From assembly GCA_013397435.1 (NCBI GenBank), contig VZRG01001520.1:1-64000 (forward strand): a stretch of DNA of 64,000 nt, in the 5' to 3' direction. The first letter of the stretch is position 1; every line of letters starts with the position of its first letter. This document shows positions 38,101 to 46,530 of the stretch, in pieces. The notes below the pieces were generated by a model. That model worked only from the letters and a program-made list of their open reading frames with translations. It was not told where the DNA came from and searched no databases. Source of the DNA: Erythrocercus mccallii. Lineage: Eukaryota > Chordata > Aves > Passeriformes > Dicruridae. Both the position numbers and the translations under genes were made by a program.

Positions 38101-40503
38101 ATGCCAGCTGTTTCCAGTGACCAGACGGATGTGCAATTCAGACTTAGCATTTACAATCTCTCCAATGTCACTGCTGTTTGTCACGAGCAGTGTGCCACAG
38201 TCACACTAAGCTAACTACTGATCATCAGTCTGCAAGCTGCTGACAGCTGGTCAACAGCCAGACTTAGCAACAGCTTTCAGCAGTTTCGGCTGAAGTCATC
38301 AGTGTCCAAATATGATCCTGACATTTCTGCGGAGCACCGTTAATTAGCAAGCTGCCTGAAGCTGGTCCACATGCAGCACTCCTCTAGGCATCTATCAAAG
38401 TTACATGGTAGCAGGAAGCCAAGCACATTTGCCAACCATAGGAACTCCACACAGGTGTTTTGGTGTTGTCTATGACAACAACTGTAGCATTTTCCATATT
38501 TCATCCTTAAGTTCAAGCTCCTGAAGAAGCCAGTTCAGTACCCAAGCTTTCCCACGTGCTCAGTAATTGCACCAGTGGGCTCTGAACTTCTTAGAGTAGT
38601 TGATAAGAAAGCTGGTGACAGGCCAGTTTCACTGTGCTGGAATAAACAAACAAACAAATAAACAAATAAAGTATCCCTGAAGTAATATATGACATTTTGT
38701 AACTATTTTGTATAATCTAACATGGCAGGGACATATCTAGATTACACTCTTGTCTCATGTAGCTTCAAGTGCACCAAGACTCCCAGGGGTATTTTTTCCA
38801 CTTAGCAAGAACACTACCTGTATATAGTATGGGAAAAATATTTTCCACACACCTATATGTTGAAAAGCATACAAGCGTGACTATTTGCACAAAAAGATAT
38901 TTTCATTCTGAATAGCACAGAGTAATTTCTTCCATATAAAAGGAGAAATACACAGTACTAAACCAGTACTGCACATGGTTATCAGACCATGCACACACAC
39001 TGCTGGTGATGAACGCAGGGCTTATTGGTGTTACTATGGGCAACTATAACTTTTGCATTTATAAGGTTTACATACATAAATTTGGCCCCCACAGAACTAA
39101 CATGTGGGTTAAAAAAAAAGAAAAAAATACTCTTCTTCCTATTCTTTCACACTTGCATGCACAGGCTACCATATTAACACAATGCTTTTAAAACATTTCA
39201 CAGACACCTTGTACTCATGAAATTAAAGGCCAATTACAGATCTCTTAACAAGTTATAGGAGAAGAATGACTTTGTCAGGATAATGGAATCTGTAGAATGA
39301 TTACTGTGATAAGGATAAACAGAGGCTTCAAAGAGAACACCTCTCGAAGGTGAGAAGTCAATGGGACACAGAACTTTAATGTAACTTTACACCACATAAA
39401 ACAACAAAATGAGACAATTTACATAGGTGAAAAATGCCTAATGGTTGCATAAAAGCTACTAAATACTAGTAGAAAGCCTACAGATATCGAGCAAGACACT
39501 AAATCAACCTCATTATACCCTTAGTTATGCCAACCTGAAACTGTACTGAAACAATAAAATCTGGTCCCTAATGGAAAGAATAGTCACACGAGGTTAAAGA
39601 CCTGTCACTGATAGCTTGTGATCTTAAGCTGCTTTACTGCTGAGCATCTTGTATTTCACCACAGACCTCTCTATTTACTTGATGGCTGTACAACAGAGTT
39701 GCTCCCAGCTGCACACCCAGGAGCAGCAGTATTCCCACTTGTGGTTCTCCAAAATGCCCAGCGCTTACACCGCCAGAATAAAACTGATCAGTCTTTCTGG
39801 CCTGGCAGGGCTTGGGGAGAGGCCAGGAATGAAAGTGTACAACCAGCGGGGCAGAGATGGTTTTAGGTTACGATGAATCTTCCCAGAAGCACTGAAGGGG
39901 CTGTGTCTCCAGCAGCTGCAAGAAGCGCCCGCTCCCGTTTTTTAAGCAGAGAACCTGCAGTGCTACCCTTAAGCCTGTCGGTAAACACCAGCGCACGGCA
40001 GCGCTCGTTCCCATCTGAAAACAGGACGCAGGGAAAAGGCGTTTCGCCACCCGCCCTGAAGGACGCGACTCCTCCGGAGACTGACAAACTTTCGACGCTC
40101 ACGCACGGCCTTCCGCTCTCGTCTCGGCGGGCACGGCCTCGTCTTCCCCGGGCCGAGCAGCTCGTCCCCGAGGCACACCCGCCGGGGGAGGGCGGGGGCG
40201 GCCGCGCTGACCCAGCGCGTCTCTCTCCGCCTGCAGGGCCGGGCCTGGCCGGGCCGCGGGGGTGCCGAACACTCCCCTCCGGCCCTCGAGGGGGACCAAA
40301 GGGGGAGCGCGAACCTCTGGCAGCTCAGCAGCATCATGCCGCCCGCGGCGAGGGGAAGGAGACACTGGCGCCCCGAGGGAACCGGCGCGCCCCCGCCGTA
40401 CCTTGTAGTAGAAGACCGCTTCCTGGTAGCGCCCGCTCTGGTCCCGCTGTACCGCCAGCTGCGCGAACTTTACCGCGTCCAACTCCAGCGTGGTGGCGTC
40501 CAT
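11569..40503 (-). CDS. CAPN7: Calpain-7 (PalB-type calpain), complete, 21 coding exons
   Basis: Exons in order, - strand: 40503-40402, 36418-36310, 35672-35515, 33283-33216, 32110-31910, 31513-31427, 30752-30626, 30297-30212, 28540-28447, 26894-26748, 25110-25004, 23512-23392, 23136-22992, 21490-21391, 19699-19564, 19140-19065, 16849-16704, 15645-15583, 13180-13050, 11886-11794, 11713-11569. They sum to 2442 nt, or 813 aa, equal to human CAPN7, with no frame break. Domains: tandem MIT (about 1-150), CysPc protease core (about 215-540) with Cys290, His458 and Asn478, then two C2-like domains (about 540-670 and 671-813). Known of the family: a cytosolic cysteine protease lacking the penta-EF hand. 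Its MIT domains bind ESCRT-III proteins such as IST1, and it acts in receptor sorting and cytokinetic abscission. All catalytic residues are intact, so the gene appears functional. It lies tail to tail with SH3BP5. Confidence 0.97.
11794..11886 (-). CDS. CAPN7: CAPN7 exon 20, second C2-like domain
   Basis: 93 nt, phase 2 to 2, residues 735-766. It encodes QYSVGFELVTVSTVGDPGSY and ends SSGDY(R). The acceptor is GTCACTTGCAG and the donor is GTAACA. Confidence 0.95.
13050..13180 (-). CDS. CAPN7: CAPN7 exon 19, second C2-like domain
   Basis: 131 nt, phase 0 to 2, residues 692-735. It encodes VNGQWKGHSAGGCGNFRDTY and NNPIYQFQLDKNGPLLIELR. The acceptor is TTCTTTCAG. The donor GTTTGT is weak. Confidence 0.95.
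15583..15645 (-). CDS. CAPN7: CAPN7 exon 18, linker between C2-like domains
   Basis: 63 nt, 21 codons, phase 0 to 0. It encodes VYSLCKFTFSKIPTPYTISK(R), residues 671-691. The acceptor is TACAACACAG and the donor is GTAAAG. It is too short to be obvious by ORF length and was found by matching the expected peptide. Skipping it would keep the frame. Confidence 0.94.
16704..16849 (-). CDS. CAPN7: CAPN7 exon 17, first C2-like domain
   Basis: 146 nt, phase 1 to 0, residues 622-670. It encodes DPPPYIDGIRINSPHYLTKI and TFTLVVSQYEKQNTIHYTIR. The acceptor is CTTTTTCAG and the donor is GTAGGT. Confidence 0.96.
19065..19140 (-). CDS. CAPN7: CAPN7 exon 16, first C2-like domain
   Basis: 76 nt, phase 0 to 1, residues 597-622. 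It encodes DDFAHNREFITMVVYKTDGK and ends VYYP. The acceptor is TTTTTATAG and the donor is GTTAGT. Confidence 0.95.
19564..19699 (-). CDS. CAPN7: CAPN7 exon 15, start of first C2-like domain
   Basis: 136 nt, phase 2 to 0, residues 551-596. It encodes TWDAKQGPVKDAYSLANNPQ and the beta-strand-like AAVWVLLSRHITDK. It is visibly more GC-rich, with mostly G/C third positions, than the neighbouring exons. The donor GTGCTG is weak. Confidence 0.94.
20075..20134. repeat. (ATCT)n microsatellite in CAPN7 intron 14
   Basis: About 15 uninterrupted copies of the tetranucleotide ATCT span 60 bp. Read in the sense direction of CAPN7 this is (AGAT)n. It lies between exons 15 and 14. Confidence 0.95.
21391..21490 (-). 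CDS. CAPN7: CAPN7 exon 14, end of protease core
   Basis: 100 nt, phase 1 to 2, residues 518-551. It encodes IFWISWEDLCQYYDVIYLSW and ends ESTCIH. The acceptor is CCTTTTCAG. The donor GTTGGT is weak. Confidence 0.94.
22992..23136 (-). CDS. CAPN7: CAPN7 exon 13, catalytic asparagine
   Basis: 145 nt, phase 0 to 1, residues 470-518. It encodes GLRFLQLKNPWSHLRWKGRY; the Asn of LKNPW is residue 478, the third catalytic residue. The acceptor is TTTTTTAAG, unusual in having A rather than C or T before AG. The donor is GTAATA. Confidence 0.95.
23219..23275 (-). repeat. Degenerate CR1 3' end fragment
   Basis: CATAGAATCATTAAG followed by a diverged run to AGTCCAAG resembles the reverse complement of an avian CR1 3' end. 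It is short and diverged. It lies just upstream of exon 13 in intron 12. Confidence 0.45.
23392..23512 (-). CDS. CAPN7: CAPN7 exon 12, catalytic histidine
   Basis: 121 nt, phase 2 to 0, residues 429-469. It encodes FHKGDVLITTATGVMSEEEG and KWGLVPTHAYAVLDIREYK. The His of THAYAV is residue 458, the catalytic position. The acceptor is GAACAG and the donor is GTATCA. Confidence 0.95.
24425..24565 (-). repeat. Old CR1 fragment in CAPN7 intron 11
   Basis: The stretch from TAGACTCATTTAC through ACCTTTAAGACCATCAAA to CACCTCCAGGAGATTTAG follows the reverse-complement order of an avian CR1 3' end (GACCTCTAAGATCATCAAG ... CACCTCCAGGGATGGTG). It is quite diverged. Confidence 0.55.
24583..24618. repeat. 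Perfect 14-bp inverted repeat with 8-nt loop
   Basis: TATTATATCTGCTG at 24583-24596 and its exact reverse complement at 24605-24618 flank GCTAAGGA. It could form a hairpin. It lies at the edge of the CR1 fragment in CAPN7 intron 11. Confidence 0.8.
24689..24712. repeat. Perfect 24-bp palindrome
   Basis: The half-site ATTATAACTGGT is followed directly by its reverse complement with no spacer. It lies about 70 bp from the 14-bp inverted repeat. The function is unknown. Confidence 0.85.
25004..25110 (-). CDS. CAPN7: CAPN7 exon 11, protease core
   Basis: 107 nt, phase 0 to 2, residues 394-429. It encodes NIDLHALTGWIPERIAMHSD and ends FRMLYQ(R). The acceptor is GCATTTCAG and the donor is GTAGAC. 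Confidence 0.95.
26748..26894 (-). CDS. CAPN7: CAPN7 exon 10, protease core
   Basis: 147 nt, phase 0 to 0, residues 345-393. It encodes VIIDDQLPVDHSGELLCSYS and the calpain-typical LWVSLIEKAYMKVMGGYDFP. The acceptor is TTCACATAG and the donor is GTAAGT. Confidence 0.96.
28447..28540 (-). CDS. CAPN7: CAPN7 exon 9, protease core
   Basis: 94 nt, phase 2 to 0, residues 313-344. It encodes IIYPQNKKGEPEYNPCGKYM and ends VPRK. The acceptor is CTGTTAACAG and the donor is GTAAAT. Confidence 0.95.
30212..30297 (-). CDS. CAPN7: CAPN7 exon 8, catalytic cysteine
   Basis: 86 nt, phase 0 to 2, residues 285-313. It encodes TIVSDCSFVASLAISAAYE; the Cys is residue 290, the nucleophile position of human calpain-7. 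The acceptor is CTTTATAG and the donor is GTAAGT. Confidence 0.96.
30626..30752 (-). CDS. CAPN7: CAPN7 exon 7, protease core
   Basis: 127 nt, phase 2 to 0, residues 242-284. It encodes DKCGKLPLSPKQKAMFAKWV and ends FSIKQ, immediately before the active-site exon. The acceptor is TCAATCTAG and the donor is GTAAAT. Confidence 0.95.
31427..31513 (-). CDS. CAPN7: CAPN7 exon 6, start of protease core
   Basis: 87 nt, phase 2 to 2, residues 213-242. It encodes KTSKINGIEYVPFMSVDLRE and onwards to PMPF. The acceptor is GACTTGCAG and the donor is GTAAGT. Confidence 0.95.
31910..32110 (-). CDS. CAPN7: CAPN7 exon 5, MIT-protease linker
   Basis: 201 nt, phase 2 to 2, residues 146-213. It holds a variable Lys/Pro/Ser-rich linker and then the conserved QGQRYTAEEIEVLR leading into the protease core. 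The exon is symmetric, so skipping it would keep the frame. The donor is GTAAGT. Confidence 0.95.
33216..33283 (-). CDS. CAPN7: CAPN7 exon 4, end of second MIT domain
   Basis: 68 nt, phase 0 to 2, residues 124-146. It encodes ATETSEAGLQSKLKQLARQ and the following ALD(R), the third MIT2 helix. The acceptor is ACACTTTAG and the donor is GTGAGT. Confidence 0.94.
35515..35672 (-). CDS. CAPN7: CAPN7 exon 3, second MIT domain
   Basis: 158 nt, phase 1 to 0, residues 71-123. It encodes DLERAHFLVTQAFDEDDKGN and AIELYTEAVELCLKT, the first two helices of MIT2. The acceptor is TTCATTTAG and the donor is GTATGT. Confidence 0.96.
36310..36418 (-). CDS. CAPN7: CAPN7 exon 2, rest of first MIT domain
   Basis: 109 nt, phase 0 to 1. 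It encodes residues 35-71 beginning EAAQALIYAGMAGSNLENIQ, helices 2 and 3 of MIT1. The acceptor is CCTGCAG and the donor is GTGGGT. Confidence 0.95.
36419..40401 (-). other. CAPN7: CAPN7 intron 1
   Basis: This is the largest CAPN7 intron at 4.0 kb. It begins GTACGG in the CpG island and ends CCTGCAG. It contains a short (TG) run near 37479-37490 and an A-rich AAACAAAC/AAATAAAC run at 38643-38669. The stretch around 38040-38420 is less AT-rich than its surroundings. I see no repeat family or RNA gene. Confidence 0.8.
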
Positions 40504-40860
40504 GGCCGGCACCCTCCCTGTGCCAGCGGCAGCGGCGACAGCTCCCGTCGAAGCCCACCCTGTCCCCGCGCCCGCCCGGCCGCTTCCCCCGCCTCCCTGA
40601 CCCCGCCGCGCCCGTCGGCCGCGCCCCCATGTCTGGTCACGCCCCCGCGCCCGCCCCGCCGCGCCTATGGCCACGCCCACCGGCTTCGAGAGCGGCCGGT
40701 CCGCCTCGTTTGGCCACGCCTATCTCACGCCAACTCCCGCGCGCCTCGGCAGCTGCCGCCCCGGCCGGGGCCGCACTGCGCGGGGGAGGTGAGGCGGTGG
40801 GCGGGAACAGCGCGCGCCTGCCTCAGGCGCCTGAGGCGCGAGCTCGCGCTGGGCGGTGGT
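39860..40860 (-). promoter_or_regulatory. CAPN7: CpG island and CAPN7 promoter region
   Basis: Base composition changes sharply from AT-rich flanks to GC- and CpG-rich sequence around exon 1. Upstream of the start codon (higher coordinates) there are several GC-box or KLF-type motifs: TCACGCCCCC near 40637, GCCCCGCC near 40653, CCACGCCCAC near 40671 and CCACGCC near 40714. No TATA box stands out. This is typical of a housekeeping promoter. The transcription start is not resolved. The long open frames across this island on both strands are a by-product of few AT-rich stop codons. Confidence 0.85.
40402..40503 (-). CDS. CAPN7: CAPN7 exon 1, start codon and first MIT helix
   Basis: ATG is at 40503-40501 in a strong initiation context (G at -3, G at +4). 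The 34 codons encode MDATTLELDAVKFAQLAV and onwards to AVFYYK, the start of the first MIT domain. The donor is GTACGG. The frame stays open for 59 codons upstream but has no ATG there, so this is the first usable start. Confidence 0.95.
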
Positions 40861-41430
40861 TACAGAATTACAGAATCAAAGAATCAGTTGGGTTAGAAAA
40901 GACCTCTGAGATCATCGAATCCAACTCATTACCGAACACCACCGTGTCAACCAGACTGTGACACTAAGTGCCATGTCCAACCTTGAACGCTTCCAGGGGC
41001 GGTGATTCCACCAACTCCCTGGGCAGCCCATTCCAATGTCTAATCATTCCTTCGGTAAAGAAATTCCTGCTAATGTTCAACCTGAACCTCTCCTGGCACA
41101 GCTTAATACTACGTTCTCTTGTCCTGTCACTGACAGACCTCGCCTGGATACACCCTCCTTTAAGGGAGTTGTAGAAAGCAATAAGGTCTGCCCTGGGAGT
41201 TGAGAGGCTCCCATCCTTTCTCCAGGCTGAACACCCGCAGCTCCCTCAGCGGCTCCTCATAGGACTTTGTGCTCCAGACCCTTCATCAGCTCCATCTTTC
41301 TGCTGTCTGCCTGGACTCACTCCAGCACCTCAATGTCCTTCCTGATCTGAGGGGCCCGGGACTGGACACAGCACCCAAGGTGTGACCTCACCAGTGCCAA
41401 GTACAGGTGAAGAATCATTTGCCTGAATTC
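40861..41430 (-). repeat. CR1 LINE, 3' part, antisense to the + strand
   Basis: The + strand starts with the reverse complement of the CR1 3' end (ACAGAATCAAAGAATC, then AAAAGACCTCTGAGATCATC and AATCCAACTC). It continues through GGTGATTCCACCAACTCCCT, GGGCAGCCCATTCCAATG and a distal TGACCTCACCAGTGCCAAGT. The element is 5'-truncated, as is normal for CR1. Its 3' end sits at the edge of the CAPN7 CpG island, about 360 bp upstream of the start codon. Confidence 0.92.
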
Positions 41431-41844
41431 TATTCCATCCCTTCTCTCCCATGTTTGTCAGTCATGGGTGAAGGAAGAGGGTGCAGCCCAGGGGTTGCAG
41501 AGTGAGGTTGTTCCTTTTTTTCCATTTCTCAATTTTTAATAGAGGTGGACATGGTTAATCCCCTTGAGGCTGGGTTTTCTAGCCTTTAAAGGAGAGCATT
41601 TTCAGTGTGCACCTGTTTGTCATATGGGTGTAAAGTGGAAAGCAAACAAAAACCCCGGGTTTATTGTACTGATCCTCATTAAAACAAAAAAATCAGGCTA
41701 GCAGTTTTGTAACCTAGATTGCTTAGTTAGGATGTTCAGGATTTTTTTTTTTTTTTTTCTAGCATAAGAGGCAGTTAGGAGAAATCTGAGGGGTGGGATT
41801 TTTGAGGAGTGGGGTCCCTCCACAAGGAGCCACATGGCAAGGGA
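41431..41844. other. Intergenic segment between two CR1 pieces
   Basis: Unique sequence with a poly(T) run at about 41740-41759. No gene is seen. Confidence 0.6.
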
Positions 41845-42053
41845 ACATGTTACACTGGGAGAGGTTTCATCTTGACATAAGAAAGAAAATTTTTATAGAA
41901 GCAGTGACCATTCATTGGAACAGCCTCCCTGGGTACATTGCTGGAGGTTTTCAAGAGGGTATAGACAGAGTGCTAGTCTCATCTATGCCCCTCTTCCCAC
42001 AGAAGGTTGGACGAGGTTCCTTCTCACCTGGACAATTCTGTGATTCTACAGGC
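41845..42053 (+). repeat. CR1 3' end, + orientation, diverged
   Basis: The order GAGGTTTCATCTTGACATAA, ATTCATTGGAACAGCCTCCC, TGGAGGTTTTCAAGAGGGTA, GGTTGGACGAGGTTCCTTCT and the closing ATTCTGTGATTCTA matches a CR1 3' end in direct orientation. It is opposite to the copy at 40861-41430. Confidence 0.8.
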
Positions 42054-44716
42054 TTTTATTTCTGCCTGAAAATACAGCTTATTGCAAGGCATTGTTTTCA
42101 TGAGATGTAAAAATACTGTCTGACAAGTTATTCTGCTACACTCTTTTATGTGTGTCTTTTCAGCCTGTTTTCTGATTATAGATTTAGTTAGAGGTGCAGC
42201 TAAATGCAGGAATACTAGGTACTGAAATACTGAAATCTATTATTTTCCCTTTAATTTTCTTAAGTACAGAGTAAAGTGTTCCCATTCCATATTCTTGTTT
42301 TTCCTTATCCCTTTTGTGCTTTACTTACTGTGTTTATATAAATACAGTAATGTTCAGTGCAGAAAGGAATTTGGGTTTTGTGATCTGCTATGTAAGGGGA
42401 AGTTCTTGTAATCTTCATAGCTTTCCTTTGTGGCTGTGCTCCTTATAAAGTTAGTTGTTTTGGGTTTTTTCTTTCAAAGTATATTTTATGGGCTTTGTCT
42501 GAGCACAGGAAAGATTCACATTACACTAAAGGGTTTTTCGGAATAAAGCTCTATTTGTTCCATATTTCCCTAATGATACCATGAAAATGATGGCATTTCA
42601 GTCAGGGTCTGCTTCAATTTGATGTTGAGACATAGTGGTGTAACTTGCATACCCTAAAATTAATTTGTGCCTCATGGCTTCAGACTGAACTATTTATGGA
42701 TCAAATGCAACTCTGAAGTATTCAGAGTGACACACATGATGAAAAGGAGGCTGAACTGGGCAGAACCAGAGATAATTCCATTCCTTCCTTAAATCTACAT
42801 GCCAAAACCTCTTATGCTTTAACATAAGTTAAGACCTCTTCCAGCTAATCATGATTCAAAAATGCCACTGTGAAGAATTATTTTTTCACTATTTGATGGT
42901 CACTGTGATTTTTGTGCCCTTTGTGCCTTTTGTGCCCTTTTCGGATAATAAATGTCTTGTGTGATTCTGTTTCTTACTAATACTCTGTAATTCTACAAAA
43001 GGCTTTTAAATGTACAAAAAGTACAGCAAGTGATTAAGGTCATGACTGCAGCTAAGACTTCACACATATCAATTTTTTGCCTTTTGCTTGTAGTGGTGTT
43101 TTCCTTTTGGAGCCAGATAGTAAAATTGGCCTGTTTTCGTTCTAGATGAAGAAGACTAATTTCTTTCAGTTGATGTTGATATATCCCAGACATTTAAATT
43201 TTTGTATGGTTAAGTCTTGCCTCCAAAGACACTGTGCAGAAAACCACTTCCACTAACTAGTATTGTTAAATCCATTTTTCCACTGTCACAAATCCTAACT
43301 CTACATCCAGGTTCTCCCCTGCCTCAGTTTTTCTTCCCATTGGTGATATTTGCTCTGAGTATCCCTTACTTCCCACCTTTTACTTGCCTTATGTGCCTTC
43401 CTTCCTAATCCTATCTAACGCTTGCTTTCTTTCCTTCCTGCCTGCCTTTTGCAGTCAATTCTCTGGGAAGATCATAGCTCTATATGCTATCTTATTCCCT
43501 CCAGCCCATACCTTTTTGCAGAGGCAGTATCAGATGCAGAAATTCAGGTCTCTGTTTCTGTGTCATAGTTTTTCATTGCTAACATGACAGAATCAGTTCA
43601 TTCTCATTTGTCCTTTCTTTGAAGATACTTTCACCCCTCTTTTCCTTTTGTCTCACATAATGCTGTAGTTTGTTGTCTCCCAGCTCCTCTTCCGGCCTTC
43701 TGATTTTGATTCTTGCTTCTCTGCCTCTTCATCTCCTCATTGTTTCAAACATGTGTTGTAGGGATAGATGTTTGCATGTTGGTGATGCTTCTTACCTAAA
43801 TTTTGCATATGGCCATACCTATTTTCATTTGACTGCAGCCAAAGCTTTTTAATGCTTTATAATGCTTTTAGTGCTTTCCCTCCTCCCAACACTGAAAACC
43901 TCAAAGATACAAACCTTCAATATGATCTGGTCTGTGGATTCCTCCACAGTTACTTTTGCTCTGTTGTGGCAATACAGAGTCAGAACAGGAGTTACTCTGG
44001 TCCTCTATTCCTCTGACTGTAGTGTAGTAAATGCCTGTTGAAAGAGTACAGGAATAGGATAAAGTCAAAGTAATGTTTTATCTCAGCTTCCTGTAGGCTG
44101 TGGGTTGAACTCACATTATTGCCTCTGATATTACTTGCTGGGCTTAATATGAATTAATTAGTCTAATTGTTGCTTTAGCACGTTTCGATTTTGGTATTTA
44201 CAATATTTTGTGGGAATATCTAAATTTGTTGCATAACATTCCATTAAAAAAACCAAAACAAAACCCAAAACAATAAACCAACTTCCGTGCTGTTTCTCAG
44301 TGCACTTTTTCACCCTTTCTCCCCTGCTTATAAAAAATTATAATCCTATCACTCACATCTCTTATTTTGCCCATAAATTTATGTTCTTTACCCTCTCTTT
44401 CTACCATTACTTTTTTTTTGTCGCACATTTAATTTCTTTTCAATCTCACAATGTTTCCTTTGACATGGAGTGACCAGACTGGTGTGCAGTATTAGAGTTG
44501 TCTTATTAATTTTGTATCCTTGTGCATTGTTTCCTTCTATTTCATAATGATGCCTACTTGCACTTTTAACCACTGCTTAGCATTGCTGCAAGTTCTGAGC
44601 ATTCTTCAGAATGACGCAGCTTTTCTGAGAAAGGATTAAGGGTTTAGCATCTGTCACTATGTACCTAATGTGATGGGTTTTTCCCCTGTGATTTAACAGC
44701 ATTTAATTTCACAGGC
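42054..44716. other. Intergenic, no gene recognised
   Basis: AT-rich sequence. A short imperfect triplication of TTTGTGCCC lies near 42912-42940. A pyrimidine-rich stretch runs through about 43217-43740. An A/C-rich run lies at 44244-44280. I see no coding exon. Confidence 0.6.
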
Positions 44717-45758
44717 TGTTTATTACACACACAGGGGAGATCCTTGCACAACTTTCTGTAGCAGGCTTTCACAAACCAGACTATTTGTATCACTGGCTGT
44801 GGAAAATTGCCAGGCTTGCTGCAAAGAATTGTCAAGGCTGGTTGAGCAATGTGAGCTGAGGTGCTTGTCTTGCACCTGGCTAGAGCAAGGCTTAAGAATT
44901 CAGTGAAGCAGAGGCCTCCCAGCCCAATGTTGTCTCAGTGCAGCACAGAAGAGCACTGACACCTCTGTACGGAGGTGTTGGCCCTGAGATGTGAATCCTC
45001 CTCACCCAGGTTGTCTCAGTTTGAAGAGACAGGTATCTGCCAGGGAAAGCTGGAGTTTTTCTTGGAATGGAGAATGTAAACCCCCTTCCCTCCAAATTAT
45101 TGTAGTGTTCCAATTAAGGGCTTTCAGGCAAATCTTTGGGAATAGGAATAGCAGTTCTTTACTAAGGATATTAAAAATACAAATGTAGTAATACAGAAAG
45201 ACAAGCAAACAAAACAAACAAACAAAATAACCCTAGGAAACCTCTGACAGAGCCAGGGACGTGACCTGACACCCTGTTGGTCAGGATGTTAGAAGCAGTC
45301 CATATAAATCCTCCTGGAGTAACAGATGCATCTCTGTGGAATAGAGATGATCCCGCAGAGAAGCCCAGTGGTGGAGAAATGGGTCCCATTTTCCTCTGGA
45401 GAAATCCAGTGGAGAAACAGGAAAGTCTGGTGTTACTCCATCTCCCCTCTTTTATCTAGGTAGGGAACTTCAGACCCAACACCACAGGGTGGAGCATCTC
45501 ACAATGGGATGATGTAATGTGTCATGTCATTGGTGAGCCTTAATGGCCCATTATCAGTACATATCCCCCTGGAGGGAAGATGAGTGGTGAAAGAGATAAG
45601 AAACACTGCCCCACCCAGTTTTAACAGCTGGGCCATTATCAGAAAACATCCGCCCCCCTCCCCCCCACAGTTACAAGAGATAAAGAAAGAAACACTTCCC
45701 CGGCTGCTTTCAACAGATGAAATACAATACACATTTTTTGGTTCCATAACCCAAGACA
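44717..45758 (-). mobile_element. Solitary LTR of an avian endogenous retrovirus (borders partly uncertain)
   Basis: The interior (CAGCACAGAAGAGCACTGAC, GAATAGCAGTTCTTTACT, GGTGGAGCATCTCACAATGG) resembles a songbird LTR family known to me only by look. The right end ...CCAAGACA is followed by CAGGC (45759-45763). A left CAGGC at 44712-44716 precedes TGTTTATT, giving TG...CA termini and a 5-bp duplication. A second left option begins at 44817 after CAGGCT. The inferred polarity is minus because a weakened AATAAA-like site reads on that strand. No retroviral coding sequence is attached. Confidence 0.65.
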
Positions 45759-45763
45759 CAGGC

Positions 45764-46248
45764 CTTGGTAGAAGTGTGAATCTGGTCCTTTGAGGAGACA
45801 ATGTATTATTTTAACATGCTCATGGAAGCAGACTACTGGGCAGAGATCAGACAGCCTTTACTGCTGCTTGGACTTTTTTGGTGAGGAAGCTGTGCTGAAG
45901 TGTCACAGTTCTATTCTGCCTTTGATTCATCTGTAAGTCCTATAGCTCAGCTTGACTAAAGGTCAAAAAGCCCCTCATTATCCTTCCTTTGCATGTGAAA
46001 AAATACACTCATCAATATGAAAAATGAGGAAGGGGCTGCCCCCCCACCTATGACAGAAGCAACATTTGACCAATTATATATGACTACAGTCCAGCCCCCA
46101 TTTACCCAAAAATATAACACTAACATTTGGAATCCTCCATGTAGAGGATGCAGATATGACCACATTTCACAGACAAGTTGTTGGGCTTGCTCCTCTATCC
46201 TCCCCAAAACTGGTAGGCCTTTTTTTTGGTAAGATTTGTGATTCTGAC
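45764..46248. other. Intergenic spacer between LTRs
   Basis: No gene is recognised. The short open frame at 46017-46232 has a Cys/Pro-rich reading but no known domain. An imperfect inverted repeat joins GCCCCTCATTATCCTTCC near 45968 and AATGAGGAAGGGGC near 46022. Confidence 0.5.
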
Positions 46249-46530
46249 TGTGTCAGGGCATACTCTGGTGAAATCAAGCTAATTAAGTGAAGTTAAGCTT
46301 AGTGAAAAGCTTAATTTGTTGCTTTAGCTTGAATTGTTAATTTAGCTTAATTAATTGCCAGCTAGCTTTGATATATTTATCACTAATGCAATAAGTGGAT
46401 TTATCAATGGCTATTCCAAATCTTTTTTTTCGTTGCTCCAATAAACTGCACCAGTTGTGAATTTGTGATTGTGAAAGTTCTTAATGAATGGTCTTATTGA
46501 ATGTTCTTAATGACTGGACTTACAGGGCCA
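46249..46530 (+). mobile_element. Possible further LTR remnant
   Basis: An AT-rich block with repeated AGCTTAA/AGCTAATT units is followed by AATAAACTGCACCAG at about 46440 and a T/G-rich tail. This layout resembles U3-R-U5 of a bird LTR. I found no TG...CA pair with a target duplication, so this is weak. Confidence 0.3.

Noticed and set aside
40336..40896. 186-codon second + strand frame in the same island
   Set aside because: It overlaps the frame above and exon 1 in antisense. Same compositional explanation.
39873..40961. 362-codon + strand open frame across the CAPN7 CpG island
   Set aside because: It runs antisense through CAPN7 exon 1, is Pro/Arg/Ala-rich as expected of GC-rich DNA with few stops, and its end lies inside a CR1 copy. 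No domain is visible.
45968..46038. Imperfect inverted repeat GCCCCTCATT / AATGAGGAAGGGGC
   Set aside because: The match is interrupted and short. No stable hairpin or transposon end is evident.
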